The notes: generated from the letters alone by a model not told the origin. A stretch of DNA of 64,000 nucleotides from Terriglobia bacterium (GCA_020073305.1 JAIQFK010000004.1:248001-312000), one strand, 5' to 3'; positions 32,762-41,528 are shown, numbered from the stretch's first letter. Numbers and translations are program-made.

Positions 32762-34123
32762 TCAACTCAATTTGTAAGGCGCCCGATATTCGTAATGCAG
32801 TAACTCGTTGGCCCGGTCGTTATTGGTGAACCGCTCGGCCCTGGCATCCCATTCCAGATGGCTCCTGGTCTTGTGGGCGATATTGCCGATCAACGCCGCC
32901 GAGGTGGAAATGTGGCCCGTCAGCACGTCGGCATTGCATTTGCCGCGGCTCTTGATGCAGTCCAGAAAGTTCCGCGCGTGAGACGTTGTATCGTACTCCG
33001 AGGGGCCTTGACGGCTCTTCGGCTCCATGGCCGGTCTTAGAGACGCTCCGACTTCCCGCCCGCCGGCGCGATCGAGTGGGTTGCCGTACCCCTTGCCCCG
33101 GTCGTATCCTTCAGGCGCCTGCGCGTTCTTCTCGGGCACGACCTCCCAGCTCGCATACTTGATGTACATCGTTCCTTTAGTGCCGCGCAGTTCCATCTCC
33201 GCGTCGCGGTTGGTGCCCGGTGCGGCGTTGGCGTTGTATTGTTCGAACACCACCAGCGTCGGCCCGTCAAACTCCCACAACACTTCGAGCGTGTCCGGAA
33301 TCTCGCGATTGTCCTGAATGCCGGCATATTTACCGCCGATGGCGGTGACCGACCGCGGCGAGTCCTGGCCTAAACACCATCGAATAACGTCCACATAGTG
33401 CACGCCAAAGTTGGTGAGTTGGCCTCCGGAGTAATCGTAGAACCAGCGAAAGTTGTAGTAGCTCCGGTTCGGGTTGTACGGCACCTTTGGCGCCGGGCCC
33501 AGCCAGTGATCCCACTCCCACTCGCTGGGAGGCGGTGAGTCCGGTGCTGCTCCGAGGCCGTTGGGCCACTCGTTGCGGATGTGAAAGCACCGCGCCACGC
33601 TGACGTGGCCGATGCCGCCTGAGCGAACGAACTCGGCAGCTTCCCGATACGACTTCCAGGAGCGTCGGTTAGTGCCCACCTGTGTGACGCGCTTGGTGCG
33701 CTCGGCCGTCTCCACCATCTTTCGCCCCTCGACCACTGTGAGGCTCAGGGGCTTCTCCACGTACACATCTTTTCCGGCCTTGCAGGCCTCGATGAACATC
33801 AGGGCATGCCAGTGGTCGGGCGTCGCGATCACCACGGCATCCACGTCCTTGTCTTCGAGCAGTTTTGCGTACTCCTTGTACTTCTTCGGAGTGGCGCGCG
33901 ATTTTTTCACTGCGAAATCCATGTAATCTTCCCGAAGATCGCAAACGGCCACGGTCTGGCAGTCGCCATGCTCCAGGAAGGCGTCGTGTACTTGATCCCC
34001 CCGATTGCCCAGGCCGATATAGCCCACACCCACGCGATCGTTGGCGCCGAGGATGCGAGAGTAGCCGAGCGCCGTAGCCAGACCGGCGCTTCGAGTGAAA
34101 TCCCTGCGAGTCAGTTCTTGCAT
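32762..34123 (-). CDS. Gfo/Idh/MocA-family oxidoreductase, Tat signal
   Basis: 453 residues. Tat leader TRRDFTRSAGLATALG. The NAD(P)-binding Rossmann fold follows (VGVGYIGLGNRGDQ), with AVIATPDHWHA-like and DVYVEKPLSLT blocks (EKP is the family's catalytic motif). The C-terminal domain contains NFGVHYVDVIRW with a conserved His. Members oxidise or epimerise sugars, inositols or glycosides through bound cofactor; exported Tat forms resemble glucose-fructose oxidoreductase and glycosidase-like members. Convergent with the lectin-like gene (17 bases) and divergent from moeA. Confidence 0.9.
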   Translation of the reverse strand: MQELTRRDFTRSAGLATALGYSRILGANDRVGVGYIGLGNRGDQVHDAFLEHGDCQTVAVCDLREDYMDFAVKKSRATPKKYKEYAKLLEDKDVDAVVIATPDHWHALMFIEACKAGKDVYVEKPLSLTVVEGRKMVETAERTKRVTQVGTNRRSWKSYREAAEFVRSGGIGHVSVARCFHIRNEWPNGLGAAPDSPPPSEWEWDHWLGPAPKVPYNPNRSYYNFRWFYDYSGGQLTNFGVHYVDVIRWCLGQDSPRSVTAIGGKYAGIQDNREIPDTLEVLWEFDGPTLVVFEQYNANAAPGTNRDAEMELRGTKGTMYIKYASWEVVPEKNAQAPEGYDRGKGYGNPLDRAGGREVGASLRPAMEPKSRQGPSEYDTTSHARNFLDCIKSRGKCNADVLTGHISTSAALIGNIAHKTRSHLEWDARAERFTNNDRANELLHYEYRAPYKLS

Positions 34124-34183
34124 AGCGTCTCACCTGCCGAGGATTAGTCTACAACTTTGTGACGGTGAGCAATGATGCCGGCG

Positions 34184-34204
34184 ATTCTGCCATGCCGGCA
34201 GAAT
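34184..34204. promoter_or_regulatory. Perfect inverted repeat in divergent promoter region
   Basis: ATTCTGCC, 5-base spacer ATGCC, GGCAGAAT: an 8-bp perfect dyad between the Gfo/Idh gene (minus) and moeA (plus). Position between divergent starts suggests an operator; no T-run follows, so a terminator is unlikely. No regulator gene is adjacent. Confidence 0.4.
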
Positions 34205-34263
34205 TCACAGGCGGGCAAAACTGTTCCACCGCCCGGCTCCGATAGAATGGCTTTGTGCCCACC

Positions 34264-35457
34264 ATGACCTTCGACGAGGCGCGCGCGTGCGTGATCGAGC
34301 GTGTTACCGCCGGGCGTGTGTTGCCGCCGCCCGAAGAGGTCGTGCTCGAAAGCGCGTCGGGCCGCGTGCTCGCGGAGAACATTCTTGCGGATCGCGATCT
34401 TCCGGCGCTGGCGCGCTCGGTGCGCGACGGGTTTGCGGTACGCGCGGTGGATGTGCCGGGAAAATTAGCGGTGATCGGCGAGGTTCGCGCCGGCGACTGC
34501 TTCGAGGGCACGGTGCGACCGGGCGAGGCCGTCGAGATCATGACCGGCGCACCGGTGCCTGCCGGTGCGAACGCGATCATCATGGTGGAGCATGTAACCC
34601 GTGGAGCAGACGGCTCAATCACCACGGACCGCGCGGCCGAACCCGGGCAGTTCATCAATCCTCAAGGATGCGAGGCGCGCGCCGGAGAGGTGCTGTTGAC
34701 TCCAGGCAAGCGGCTGGGGTTCGCCGACATCGCCCTCCTTGCGGCGGTGGGGAAAGTCCCCGTTGCCGTGTGCCCCAAGCCGCGAGTCGCGCTGCTGGCC
34801 ACCGGGGACGAGATCGTGCCCGCTACGGAAAAGCCGCGCGATTTCCAGATTCGCAACTCGAACGTGTACTCGCTGGCCGCACAGGTTGCACGCGCGGGTG
34901 GGATCCCGGTGATCCTGCCTGTGGCAAAGGACGACTCCGAAGACACCATGCGGCGGGTGGAACAGGGGCTGGCGTCGGACCTCCTCCTGCTCTCCGGAGG
35001 CGTGTCCGCCGGCAAATACGATATTGTGGAACGCGTGCTCGCCGATCTCGGTGCAGAGTTTTTCTTCGACCGCGTGTTGATCCAGCCGGGACAGCCGCTG
35101 GTTTTCGGCCGCGTACAAGACAAGTTCTTCTTCGGGCTGCCGGGCAATCCAGCCTCCACCATGGTGACCTTTGAATTGTTTGCTCGAGCCGCGTTGGAGC
35201 TGCTGGGCGGCGAGGCGCGGGCCGAACTTCCACTGATGCTGGCTCCTCTTACGCGGGATTTCCGCCACAAAACCGGGCTGACTCGCTTTCTCCCGGCCAC
35301 GGTCTGCTGGACAGGCGGCGGCCCGCAATTGACCCCCATCGGATGGAGCGGTTCGGGCGATGTGCCGGCGCTTACGCGCGCCAATGCGTTTCTGGTGGCC
35401 GATGCCGATCGCCCGGAATGGAAGGCAGGCGAGTGGATGCGGGTGCTGCTCAAATGA
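34264..35457 (+). CDS. moeA: Molybdopterin molybdenumtransferase MoeA
   Basis: About 397 residues. Inserts molybdate into adenylylated molybdopterin in the cytosol. Features: MTFDEARACVIERV opening, EIMTGAPVPAGANAIIMVEH, ALLATGDEIV, LLSGGVSAGKYDIV (the MPT-binding GGVSxG motif), and FGLPGNPASTMVTFE. The C-terminal beta domain ends RVLLK. A GTG 9 bases before this ATG is an alternative start. The stop overlaps moaC's start by 4 bases (ATGA), making a moeA-moaC-mogA operon. Confidence 0.93.
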   Translation: MTFDEARACVIERVTAGRVLPPPEEVVLESASGRVLAENILADRDLPALARSVRDGFAVRAVDVPGKLAVIGEVRAGDCFEGTVRPGEAVEIMTGAPVPAGANAIIMVEHVTRGADGSITTDRAAEPGQFINPQGCEARAGEVLLTPGKRLGFADIALLAAVGKVPVAVCPKPRVALLATGDEIVPATEKPRDFQIRNSNVYSLAAQVARAGGIPVILPVAKDDSEDTMRRVEQGLASDLLLLSGGVSAGKYDIVERVLADLGAEFFFDRVLIQPGQPLVFGRVQDKFFFGLPGNPASTMVTFELFARAALELLGGEARAELPLMLAPLTRDFRHKTGLTRFLPATVCWTGGGPQLTPIGWSGSGDVPALTRANAFLVADADRPEWKAGEWMRVLLK

Positions 35458-35936
35458 AAAAGCTCTCGCACTACGATTCCGCCGGCAGCCCGCGCATGGT
35501 GGATGTCTCGGCCAAAGCCGAGACTCGCCGTACGGCGCGCGCGCAGGCATTCGTCCGCATCGCACCCGCCGTGCTGGCCAGGCTGCCGGACAATCCCAAG
35601 GGCAACCCTCTCGAAATTGCACGAATTGCCGGTATTGCTGCCGCTAAGAAAACCTCAGATCTGATTCCGCTATGTCATCCGCTGATGCTTTCCCACGCCG
35701 ACGTCGAGGTGCGGGTGGAGACCGAGGGTGTCCGTATTACGGCCAGTGCTGCCACTATCGCGCAGACGGGCGTTGAGATGGAAGCGCTCACTGCGGCCGC
35801 GGTGGCGGCGCTCACCGTTTACGACATGACCAAGGCGCTTGATAAATCCATTTCCATAGAGGATCTTTGTTTGCTCGAAAAGACGGGCGGCAAGAGCGGA
35901 GATTTTCGGCGGGCTCCTGCGAGGAAGTCGCGTTGA
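35454..35936 (+). CDS. moaC: Cyclic pyranopterin monophosphate synthase MoaC
   Basis: 160 residues, typical length. Converts the MoaA product to cyclic pyranopterin monophosphate. All family blocks are present: LSHYDSAGSPRMVDVSAK at the start, AAKKTSDLIPLCHPL, QTGVEMEALTA, and VYDMTKALDKSI with the catalytic Asp/Lys. Its start overlaps moeA and its stop overlaps mogA. The partner radical-SAM gene moaA is not in the window. Confidence 0.95.
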   Translation: MKKLSHYDSAGSPRMVDVSAKAETRRTARAQAFVRIAPAVLARLPDNPKGNPLEIARIAGIAAAKKTSDLIPLCHPLMLSHADVEVRVETEGVRITASAATIAQTGVEMEALTAAAVAALTVYDMTKALDKSISIEDLCLLEKTGGKSGDFRRAPARKSR

Positions 35937-36424
35937 AGCCGGTGCTGGTCATCACGGTGAGTGATTCTGTTTTTGCGGGAAAACGCACGGACGGCTCCGG
36001 GCCCGCGGTAAAAGCACGTTTGGAGCAACTGGGATGGCAGGTAAGCGCCGTGGACGTGGTCCCGGACGATCTGCCGGCGATTAGTAATCGCCTGGCCGCC
36101 GTCGCCGATGCGGACCAGGTGGGCGCGATTTTCACCACGGGGGGCACTGGCGTTGCCGCGCGCGATGTGACTCCGGAAGCGACACGGGCCGTCATTGACC
36201 GCGAGATTCCCGGGATCGGTGAGCGGATGCGCGCCGCGGGCCGCAGCGCCACTCCGTTCGCAACCCTCTCTCGCGCCATCGCCGGCATCCGCGGCCGCGT
36301 GCTCATTGTGAATTTGCCGGGTTCACCCCGAGGCGCGGTCGAGTCGCTGGATGCTATCGTGGAAGTGGTGCCGCACGTGCTTGAGCTTTTGAGCGGCCAA
36401 ACCGAACATCCGGCTGTTAAGTAA
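35933..36424 (+). CDS. mogA: Molybdopterin adenylyltransferase MogA/MoaB
   Basis: 163 residues. Adenylylates molybdopterin to prepare it for MoeA. Signatures: VLVITVSDSVFAGKRTDGSG at the N-terminus and FTTGGTGVAARDVTPEATRAV, with the MPT-binding TGGTG loop; NLPGSPRGAVESL closes the fold. The start is TTG overlapping moaC's TGA (TTGA), chosen because MKPVLVIT aligns with the family start. Third gene of the cofactor operon. The 6-base gap to the following VWFA ORF leaves room for read-through. Confidence 0.92.
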   Translation: MKPVLVITVSDSVFAGKRTDGSGPAVKARLEQLGWQVSAVDVVPDDLPAISNRLAAVADADQVGAIFTTGGTGVAARDVTPEATRAVIDREIPGIGERMRAAGRSATPFATLSRAIAGIRGRVLIVNLPGSPRGAVESLDAIVEVVPHVLELLSGQTEHPAVK

Positions 36425-36454
36425 CGCGGCGTGGAGCCGCAACGTCGAACATTC

Positions 36455-37525
36455 ATGATACGTGCTGGAATTGCCGTTGCTTTATTTCTGTGCATCGCTC
36501 CGGGCGTGCCGATTTCCGCGCAGGAACTCGACCAGCCGTTCCGCGTTGGCGTCAACGTCGTAATGGCGCCGGTTACCGTTCTCAACCGCCAGGGCGAGTA
36601 CGTGAGTGGACTCCAGCCTCAGGATTTCCGTCTGCTGGACAATAGCAAAAATCAGAACATCCACGTGGACGTGACGTTCGTCCCCATTTCCCTGGTGATC
36701 GCGGTTCAAGCAAACGATCACGTTGAGGGCATGCTCCCCAAGATCGCCAAGATTGGTTCCATGATCCAGCCGCTGATCATCGGCGATCAGGGAGAGGCTG
36801 CCGTGTTGGCCTTCGACCACCGTTTCCGCTGGTTGCAGGACGATTTCACTTCCGACCCCAACAAGATCCAAACCGCGCTCAAGAAAATCACTCCAGGTAG
36901 CGGAAGCAGCCGCATGATCGACGCGGTGATCGAATCCGTGCGCAAGCTGCGCTCACGGCCTGGCAACCGCCGCCGTATTCTGTTGTTGATTTCCGAAACA
37001 CGGGACAAGGGAAGCGAAGGCAAGGTGCGCGATGCGCTCATGGATATTCAGATGAACAACGTGAGCGTCTATTCGGTGGATATTTCAAAAATGATGGCGG
37101 GCCTCACCTCGCGCCCACCGGATCCGCGTCCCGATACGCTGCCACCGGCTATGTATCCCGTGCCGTCGCAGGTTCCGGCAACCCCTACTACCGTCATGCA
37201 GACGACCGGCGGTCAGGGCGGTTCTGCCCAATTCGTCCCGTTGCTGGTGGAAATCTTCAAGGGCACGAAGGCGATCTTCGTGGACAATCCGGTGGAGGTT
37301 TTCACCAAAGGCACTGGTGGCACCGAGTTTGGTTTCGGCAAGCAGAGAGGCCTCGAAGAGGCGATCGAAAAAGTCGGCAACGAGATCCACAGCCAGTACT
37401 TGATCAGCTATAGCCCCAACAACACGGCAGAGGGCGGATTCCATGAGATCGAGGTTGAAGTGAACCGCCCGAACCTTAAGGTACGTACCCGGCCCGGTTA
37501 CTGGCTGGCGTCGCTGACGAAGTAA
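36455..37525 (+). CDS. VWFA-related secreted protein, acidobacterial type
   Basis: About 356 residues. Signal peptide MIRAGIAVALFLCIAPG ending near ISAQ. Then FRVGVNVVMAPVTVLNRQGE with GLQPQDFRLLDN, the typical opening of the VWFA-related domain family expanded in Acidobacteria. A VWA core follows, with a degenerate metal site (IAVQANDHVEG replaces DxSxS), and a C-terminal SQYLISYSPNN block. A Pro-rich insert (about 228-255) interrupts it. It probably mediates protein contacts outside the cytosol. A GTG 24 bases upstream is an alternative start. Confidence 0.85.
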   Translation: MIRAGIAVALFLCIAPGVPISAQELDQPFRVGVNVVMAPVTVLNRQGEYVSGLQPQDFRLLDNSKNQNIHVDVTFVPISLVIAVQANDHVEGMLPKIAKIGSMIQPLIIGDQGEAAVLAFDHRFRWLQDDFTSDPNKIQTALKKITPGSGSSRMIDAVIESVRKLRSRPGNRRRILLLISETRDKGSEGKVRDALMDIQMNNVSVYSVDISKMMAGLTSRPPDPRPDTLPPAMYPVPSQVPATPTTVMQTTGGQGGSAQFVPLLVEIFKGTKAIFVDNPVEVFTKGTGGTEFGFGKQRGLEEAIEKVGNEIHSQYLISYSPNNTAEGGFHEIEVEVNRPNLKVRTRPGYWLASLTK

Positions 37526-37552
37526 GTGGAATAAGTTATCCCACCCACGCGT

Positions 37553-37645
37553 TCATCTTAGGTGATTTTTTAGGTAGTATGCCAGGATGAAGCCTAGAAC
37601 AATCAGAAGAGAGATCACATTCAGAATTTTATTGTGATGGCCCAT
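37553..37645 (-). CDS. Candidate 30-residue single-helix membrane peptide
   Basis: Encodes MGHHNKILNVISLLIVLGFI followed by LAYYLKNHLR: a His-rich start, one uninterrupted hydrophobic helix and a basic tail, a typical small membrane protein layout. It begins 6 bases after the stop of the 126-residue gene on the same strand, so translational coupling is possible; no strong ribosome site is seen. Short enough to be chance, but the helix pattern and the tight spacing make it worth recording. Confidence 0.35.
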   Translation of the reverse strand: MGHHNKILNVISLLIVLGFILAYYLKNHLR

Positions 37646-37651
37646 AGCAGT

Positions 37652-38032
37652 TCAACTGGCTTCAACGCGCTTTTCGCGTTTGCCTTTCGTTGACGCCGGG
37701 ACCGGTAGGCTTGCGAGATAGGCAACAGCATCCTGATCGGTAAGCACGCGCGGTGGTAACTCTTCGAGGGACGGCTCCAAACCGTCGTTTTCCAGCATCA
37801 AGGTATGTAGGCACAAGGCTGGCCCATCCTGCACGCGGATTCGATACTTAAGAAACAGGAACATTTCCGCGCTCACTACAACCCGCATACCCATCTCGCC
37901 CCTCAGACTTCGCCGAAAAACATAGTGCCGGGTGTTTTCTTTTTGATCGAAGCCGGTATATCGCAGATTCAGCGCCAGCCGCGGTTTTGCAGCCGGCCGT
38001 ATTTCGTTACTGGGGCTGACTAAGGGCGTCAC
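37652..38032 (-). CDS. Hypothetical protein
   Basis: 126 residues, not recognised. Mixed charged sequence with a central RHYVFRRSLRGEMGMRVVVS, then EMFLFLKYRIRVQDGPALC and a basic C-terminal tail (KGKREKRVEAS). No signal peptide or membrane helix. It lies 7 bases downstream of the four-helix membrane protein gene, so they are probably cotranscribed. The start could be later than the first ATG. Confidence 0.5.
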   Translation of the reverse strand: MTPLVSPSNEIRPAAKPRLALNLRYTGFDQKENTRHYVFRRSLRGEMGMRVVVSAEMFLFLKYRIRVQDGPALCLHTLMLENDGLEPSLEELPPRVLTDQDAVAYLASLPVPASTKGKREKRVEAS

Positions 38033-38039
38033 AATTCAC

Positions 38040-38420
38040 CTAGAGTGATTCGCTTCCCGGAGTACGATCAGTTATCGACGGCATAGATAGCCGTGGCGGA
38101 GCTTGTAAGGCTGATAGCGAATATATGAATATCAAGATACAGGCTAGGTTGAGGCCAAGAATCACTGTGGGAGAGACAGGAAGAGGTAAGAGCGGATTGA
38201 AGAGCACAACTATGGCGCTCAGGCCCGCAGTCCAATAGCGCTTCCCCATGCGCACAGAGCGTACCAGCACGATTAGGGCGCCTACACACACCACCAAGCC
38301 GACCATCGTGAGATCACGAATACTAGAATGCGAAAAGACTGCGACCAGAAGCGCCGAAATCGAGAGCCATGTCATTACCTTCGTGAACATTAAGCACCAT
38401 TTCCTTACCCTGGTCATCAC
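38040..38420 (-). CDS. Small four-helix membrane protein, DUF6804-like
   Basis: 126 residues with four hydrophobic stretches (about 15-30, 36-54, 64-80 and 84-104). The segment RYWTAGLSAIVVLFNPLLPLP resembles the G-x-x-x-A-V-L-F-N-P-L-x-P pattern of DUF6804-type membrane proteins as I remember it. Function unknown. First gene of a small minus-strand group in a patch with lower GC and no recognisable partners. Confidence 0.6.
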   Translation of the reverse strand: MMTRVRKWCLMFTKVMTWLSISALLVAVFSHSSIRDLTMVGLVVCVGALIVLVRSVRMGKRYWTAGLSAIVVLFNPLLPLPVSPTVILGLNLACILIFIYSLSALQAPPRLSMPSITDRTPGSESL

Positions 38421-38637
38421 ATGGATGTCAGCAATTCGCCCGCGGGTTACACGAGCAGAATCCTGAGAAATACCATGCTCTATAGAGTTTGGTGGGCTAA
38501 GATGTCGGATTCGAAAGGCCTGACTTAGCTCAGAAGATCCGAAGAGAGAGTAAAAATGCTCAGCTCAGTTAATATCATGAGCTATTTGGCTCCGTTTGTC
38601 AAGTAGACGCTGGCGAGCCTGACTGAAAAGAGTTACT

Positions 38638-38874
38638 ATGGATAGTATGGTAAAGGATGAATCGGCGAACTTGCTCGGTAAGCCCCTCATGGGCAAACCG
38701 TCATGCGAGCTACGCGAGACCTCGCGGTACACCAAAGGCAGCGGGGCAACCATAATCCGCTACGACGGAACGGACGGCTGCGAATATCATTGCACTATCC
38801 ATACCAATGGGTTTAGGACTTGGTCTGGTTTTGGGGGCGCACTGATTCCACCCGAACGCAACTCAGCACGCTAA
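38638..38874 (+). CDS. Possible small hypothetical protein
   Basis: 78 residues beginning MDSMVKDESANLLGKPLMGK. AAAGAG lies about 6 bases before the ATG. The middle (ATIIRYDGTDGCEYHCTIHT) has a Cys-x3-Cys-x-x-His arrangement but no known family. An ORF on the opposite strand spans part of it. Composition is close to non-coding; kept as a low-confidence call. Confidence 0.3.
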   Translation: MDSMVKDESANLLGKPLMGKPSCELRETSRYTKGSGATIIRYDGTDGCEYHCTIHTNGFRTWSGFGGALIPPERNSAR

Positions 38875-38902
38875 CCGGATTGCCGCAAGGGAATCAAACC
38901 GG

Positions 38903-39553
38903 CTAAGCGATAATTCCCTTCCTCACGGCGTACAGAATCAATTCGGGTACACTATGGAGATTCAGCTTCTGCAGAATATGGGTTCGGTGCGTTTCAACCG
39001 TATAGACGCTCAAGTTGAGCATCCCGGCCGCTTCCTTGTTGGTTTTGCCCTCGGCCAGCAACTGCAGAAGCTCCCGCTCCCGTGCAGTGAGTAGTTCGTA
39101 AGTGTCCTCCACGTGCTGCTGCTCGAGCTGGCGCATGTAATCTTGAACGAGGATCCGGCTAATTGCCGGGCTAAAGAAAGATTTGCCTTCGGTGATGGCG
39201 CGGATGGCGGCGATGAGGTCGCCCTCTGCCGAGTCCTTGAGCAAGTAGGCGCGCGCCCCGGCTTTTAGGGCCCGAATTACGTAGCTCTCATCTGAATGCA
39301 TGCTGAGAATGACGATGGCAATGTCCGGATTCGCCGTCCCGATCTGGCGCGCTGCTTCGATGCCGTTCAGGTTAGGCATGGCGATATCCATCACCACCAC
39401 GTCCGGTGACAGCTCTTGGGCCAGACGAACGGTTTCGCGGCCATCCGAGGACTCGCCCACGACCGTCAGGTTGGGCTGGCGCTCGAGCAGAAGGTGCAGC
39501 CCGTTGCGCATCACGGTGTGATCGTCGGCCAGCAGGATTCGAATCGGATTCAT
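38903..39553 (-). CDS. NarL/FixJ-family response regulator
   Basis: 216 residues. Receiver domain with acidic pocket (LADDH, about 8-12) and phosphoacceptor D56 in DVVVMDIAMPN, then a conserved Lys in LLKDSAEG. A LuxR-type helix-turn-helix is at about 148-205 (LTARERELLQLLAEGKTNKE, then VETHRTHILQKL). It binds DNA when phosphorylated. It starts 4 bases after the stop of the sensor kinase gene, its likely partner. Targets unknown. Confidence 0.93.
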   Translation of the reverse strand: MNPIRILLADDHTVMRNGLHLLLERQPNLTVVGESSDGRETVRLAQELSPDVVVMDIAMPNLNGIEAARQIGTANPDIAIVILSMHSDESYVIRALKAGARAYLLKDSAEGDLIAAIRAITEGKSFFSPAISRILVQDYMRQLEQQHVEDTYELLTARERELLQLLAEGKTNKEAAGMLNLSVYTVETHRTHILQKLNLHSVPELILYAVRKGIIA

Positions 39554-39557
39554 GGGC

Positions 39558-40938
39558 TCAGACGCTATGCGCTACTGTCGCGGTTTGCTCTGCCCCGCTG
39601 AGCGGGAGTTCCACCAGCAGTAGCGTTCCATGGCCCGGCTCGGATTTCATCCGGAAGTTTCCTCCTAAATGATGTACGCGTTCCTCCATTCCTGCCAGCC
39701 CCAGGCCGCGAATGTGCCGCGCGTCAAAGCCCTTTTCCATCGTCCTGGACCGAAAGAGCGACTCGGCCCGGATCCTGGCGCACGCGAATTCGCACCGAGT
39801 GCGCTTGCGCATGGCGTGTGCAATTATGCAGGGCTTCCTGAACCACGCGGTACACGCAAGTATTGTGAGAATCGGGCAGAGTGTCGGAGACCGTGCCTGC
39901 GTCCACGCTGACGGCCATGCCCGTGCGCTTGGAAACCTCGCGCGCGTGCCACTCCAGCGCCGGAACCAGGCCGAAATCGTCGAGCATGGAAGGTCTGAGC
40001 AGCAGCGCCATATTGCGCGCCACATTTACGCTGGACTCCGCCAGCTTCCTTATCGACTCCAGGTGTCGCTGCAACGGCTCGAGATTCCGCGGCGCCACCG
40101 CCGCCAGATTCCCAAGCTCCATCAGCAGCGCGCTCAGCGACTGGCCGACCTCGTCGTGCAGTTCTCTCGAAATCGCGCGGCGTTCCTCCTCCTGTGCTTT
40201 CACCAGCCGCGCAGACAGCTCTTTCAATTCGGTCTGGGCGCGCATCACCTGTTCGTAACGAAATCTCGATTGCTTCTCGAGCCGCAGAATGTGAGAAGCC
40301 ACCAGGCCTGCCAGTAGCAGGCCAATGCTGAGCGTGGCGGCCAGCATCAGAAACAACCGGCGCCGGAAACGCCCGAACGTCTCCTCCAGGCGCTCATCTC
40401 CGCCATTCAGTTCCTGTTCATTGATGGCGCTGATCCTGTCCGCAATCTCGATGACAGTGGCGCGGCGCGGGACCAGTTCGTCACGAAGAAACACATAGCC
40501 ATGCTCCCGCCTTTCCGCGGGCGACCAGCGCAGAATGGGATCGAGTACCTTCCAGTAGCCCGCCAGTTCGGTACGCATCGCCCGCATGGGATTTTGTTCG
40601 TCGGGGCTGAGAGAGCCTGAGTACTCATCCAGCGCCGTCCCCATCTCATGGCGCAGTCGCTCGAGGTTAATGCGTTGGACTTCCGCTCCCCCCGGTTTCG
40701 GATCGAGGAGATAGTCCCGCACGAACGTACCCGATAGGTAAAGCGACGATCGGATTTGTTCGAGCGCCCGGTTACGGGCCAGAAAAACACGCCGGATTTC
40801 GACGTTCCGCATCTGGATCTGCCGCAACACCTGAATGGCATCGAAGCCCCCGACGGCCATGAGGGCGAGTAGTCCCCCAAAACCGGCCAGCAACACGAGC
40901 CCCGTCCTCGCCTGAAAAGTCGGCTTTCCTGGTCCCAT
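39558..40938 (-). pseudogene. Sensor histidine kinase (HisKA_3 type) interrupted by a +1 frameshift
   Basis: The region reads as one kinase only if a single base is skipped. Frame one (from 40938) gives membrane helices at about 13-33 and 196-218 flanking a helical sensor domain, the phosphoacceptor His in AISRELHDEVGQSLSALL (H261), and the ATPase domain as far as VQDDGKGL, then stops at 39724. Frame two continues exactly where expected: KGFDARHIRGLGLAGMEERV to GTLLLVELPL, ending at 39558. The slip lies in CCCTTTT at 39730-39736 (AAAAGGG on the coding strand). It separates the G1 and G2 nucleotide boxes, so the truncated form should be inactive. A sequencing error is possible. Confidence 0.85.
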
Positions 40939-41022
40939 CTCCTCGGTGAAATCGTCTGTGATGCTTTCAGTTTATAAAAGCGTGGGCCCGGCGCGAAACC
41001 ACCGCGACGTTGTGCCCGCGCA

Positions 41023-41313
41023 TCACGAGTGCGCATCCTGCATGCGGTGAGCACTCATGGCTTTGATCCAGTTGTAGAGCAGCGCAAAAAGATAACCGCC
41101 GATGGCGCCGTCTACGAACCCGTACACCGTGCCGAGGAGCACCTCGCCTACGGTTCGTGTTGTATGGAACCCTGGGTACACCGAACTCATCATCCGCAGA
41201 AAATCAGCTCCATATGAGGGCGCCGCCAAGTTGATGATCCCGACAAAAAGCAAGCACCCGCCCCAAAGAATCGCCGTCACCAGCGACATGACTTTTGCTG
41301 ACAGTCCCGTCAT
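41023..41313 (-). CDS. Small holin-like two-helix membrane protein
   Basis: 96 residues from MTGLSAKVMSLVTAILWGGC; the ATG has a strong AGGAAAGGAG about 9 bases upstream, so the longer open frame to 41649 is rejected. Two membrane helices (about 8-28 and 62-85), the second with the pattern GTVYGFVDGAIGGYLFALLYN. That pattern is shared with short bacterial membrane proteins automatically labelled bacteriophage holin, although no phage genes are near. Function unknown. Upstream of the histidine kinase gene on the same strand, 84 bases apart. Confidence 0.7.
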   Translation of the reverse strand: MTGLSAKVMSLVTAILWGGCLLFVGIINLAAPSYGADFLRMMSSVYPGFHTTRTVGEVLLGTVYGFVDGAIGGYLFALLYNWIKAMSAHRMQDAHS

Positions 41314-41495
41314 GGGTTTGACTCCTTTCCTGATTTCAGGATAAGAACGCCTGCCCGCGGGCAACATCCCGCCGGCCCGGTATTTTCGCGTCTCCTTGAC
41401 AGGACTGGAATGCCAGGCCGCATCAAGCCCTCCCGGGGCACAAAATACGGCCCAGACTGTATATCTCTGGCCGCTCCTTTTCCATCTAACTAGTT

Positions 41496-41511
41496 GTAAG
41501 TGGCCGCTTAC
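41496..41511. promoter_or_regulatory. Imperfect 16-bp palindrome upstream of a secreted-protein gene
   Basis: GTAAGTGGCCGCTTAC is symmetric except for one wobble pair. It lies 18 bases before the ATG at 41529, between divergent genes. It could be an operator or part of the leader; no T-run follows. Confidence 0.3.
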
Positions 41512-41528
41512 AGAAAGAGAGCAATCAC

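Noticed and set aside
40407-41054. 215-residue minus-strand ORF in the histidine kinase region
   Set aside because: Alternative frame of the kinase gene, rich in Arg and Trp, no motif.
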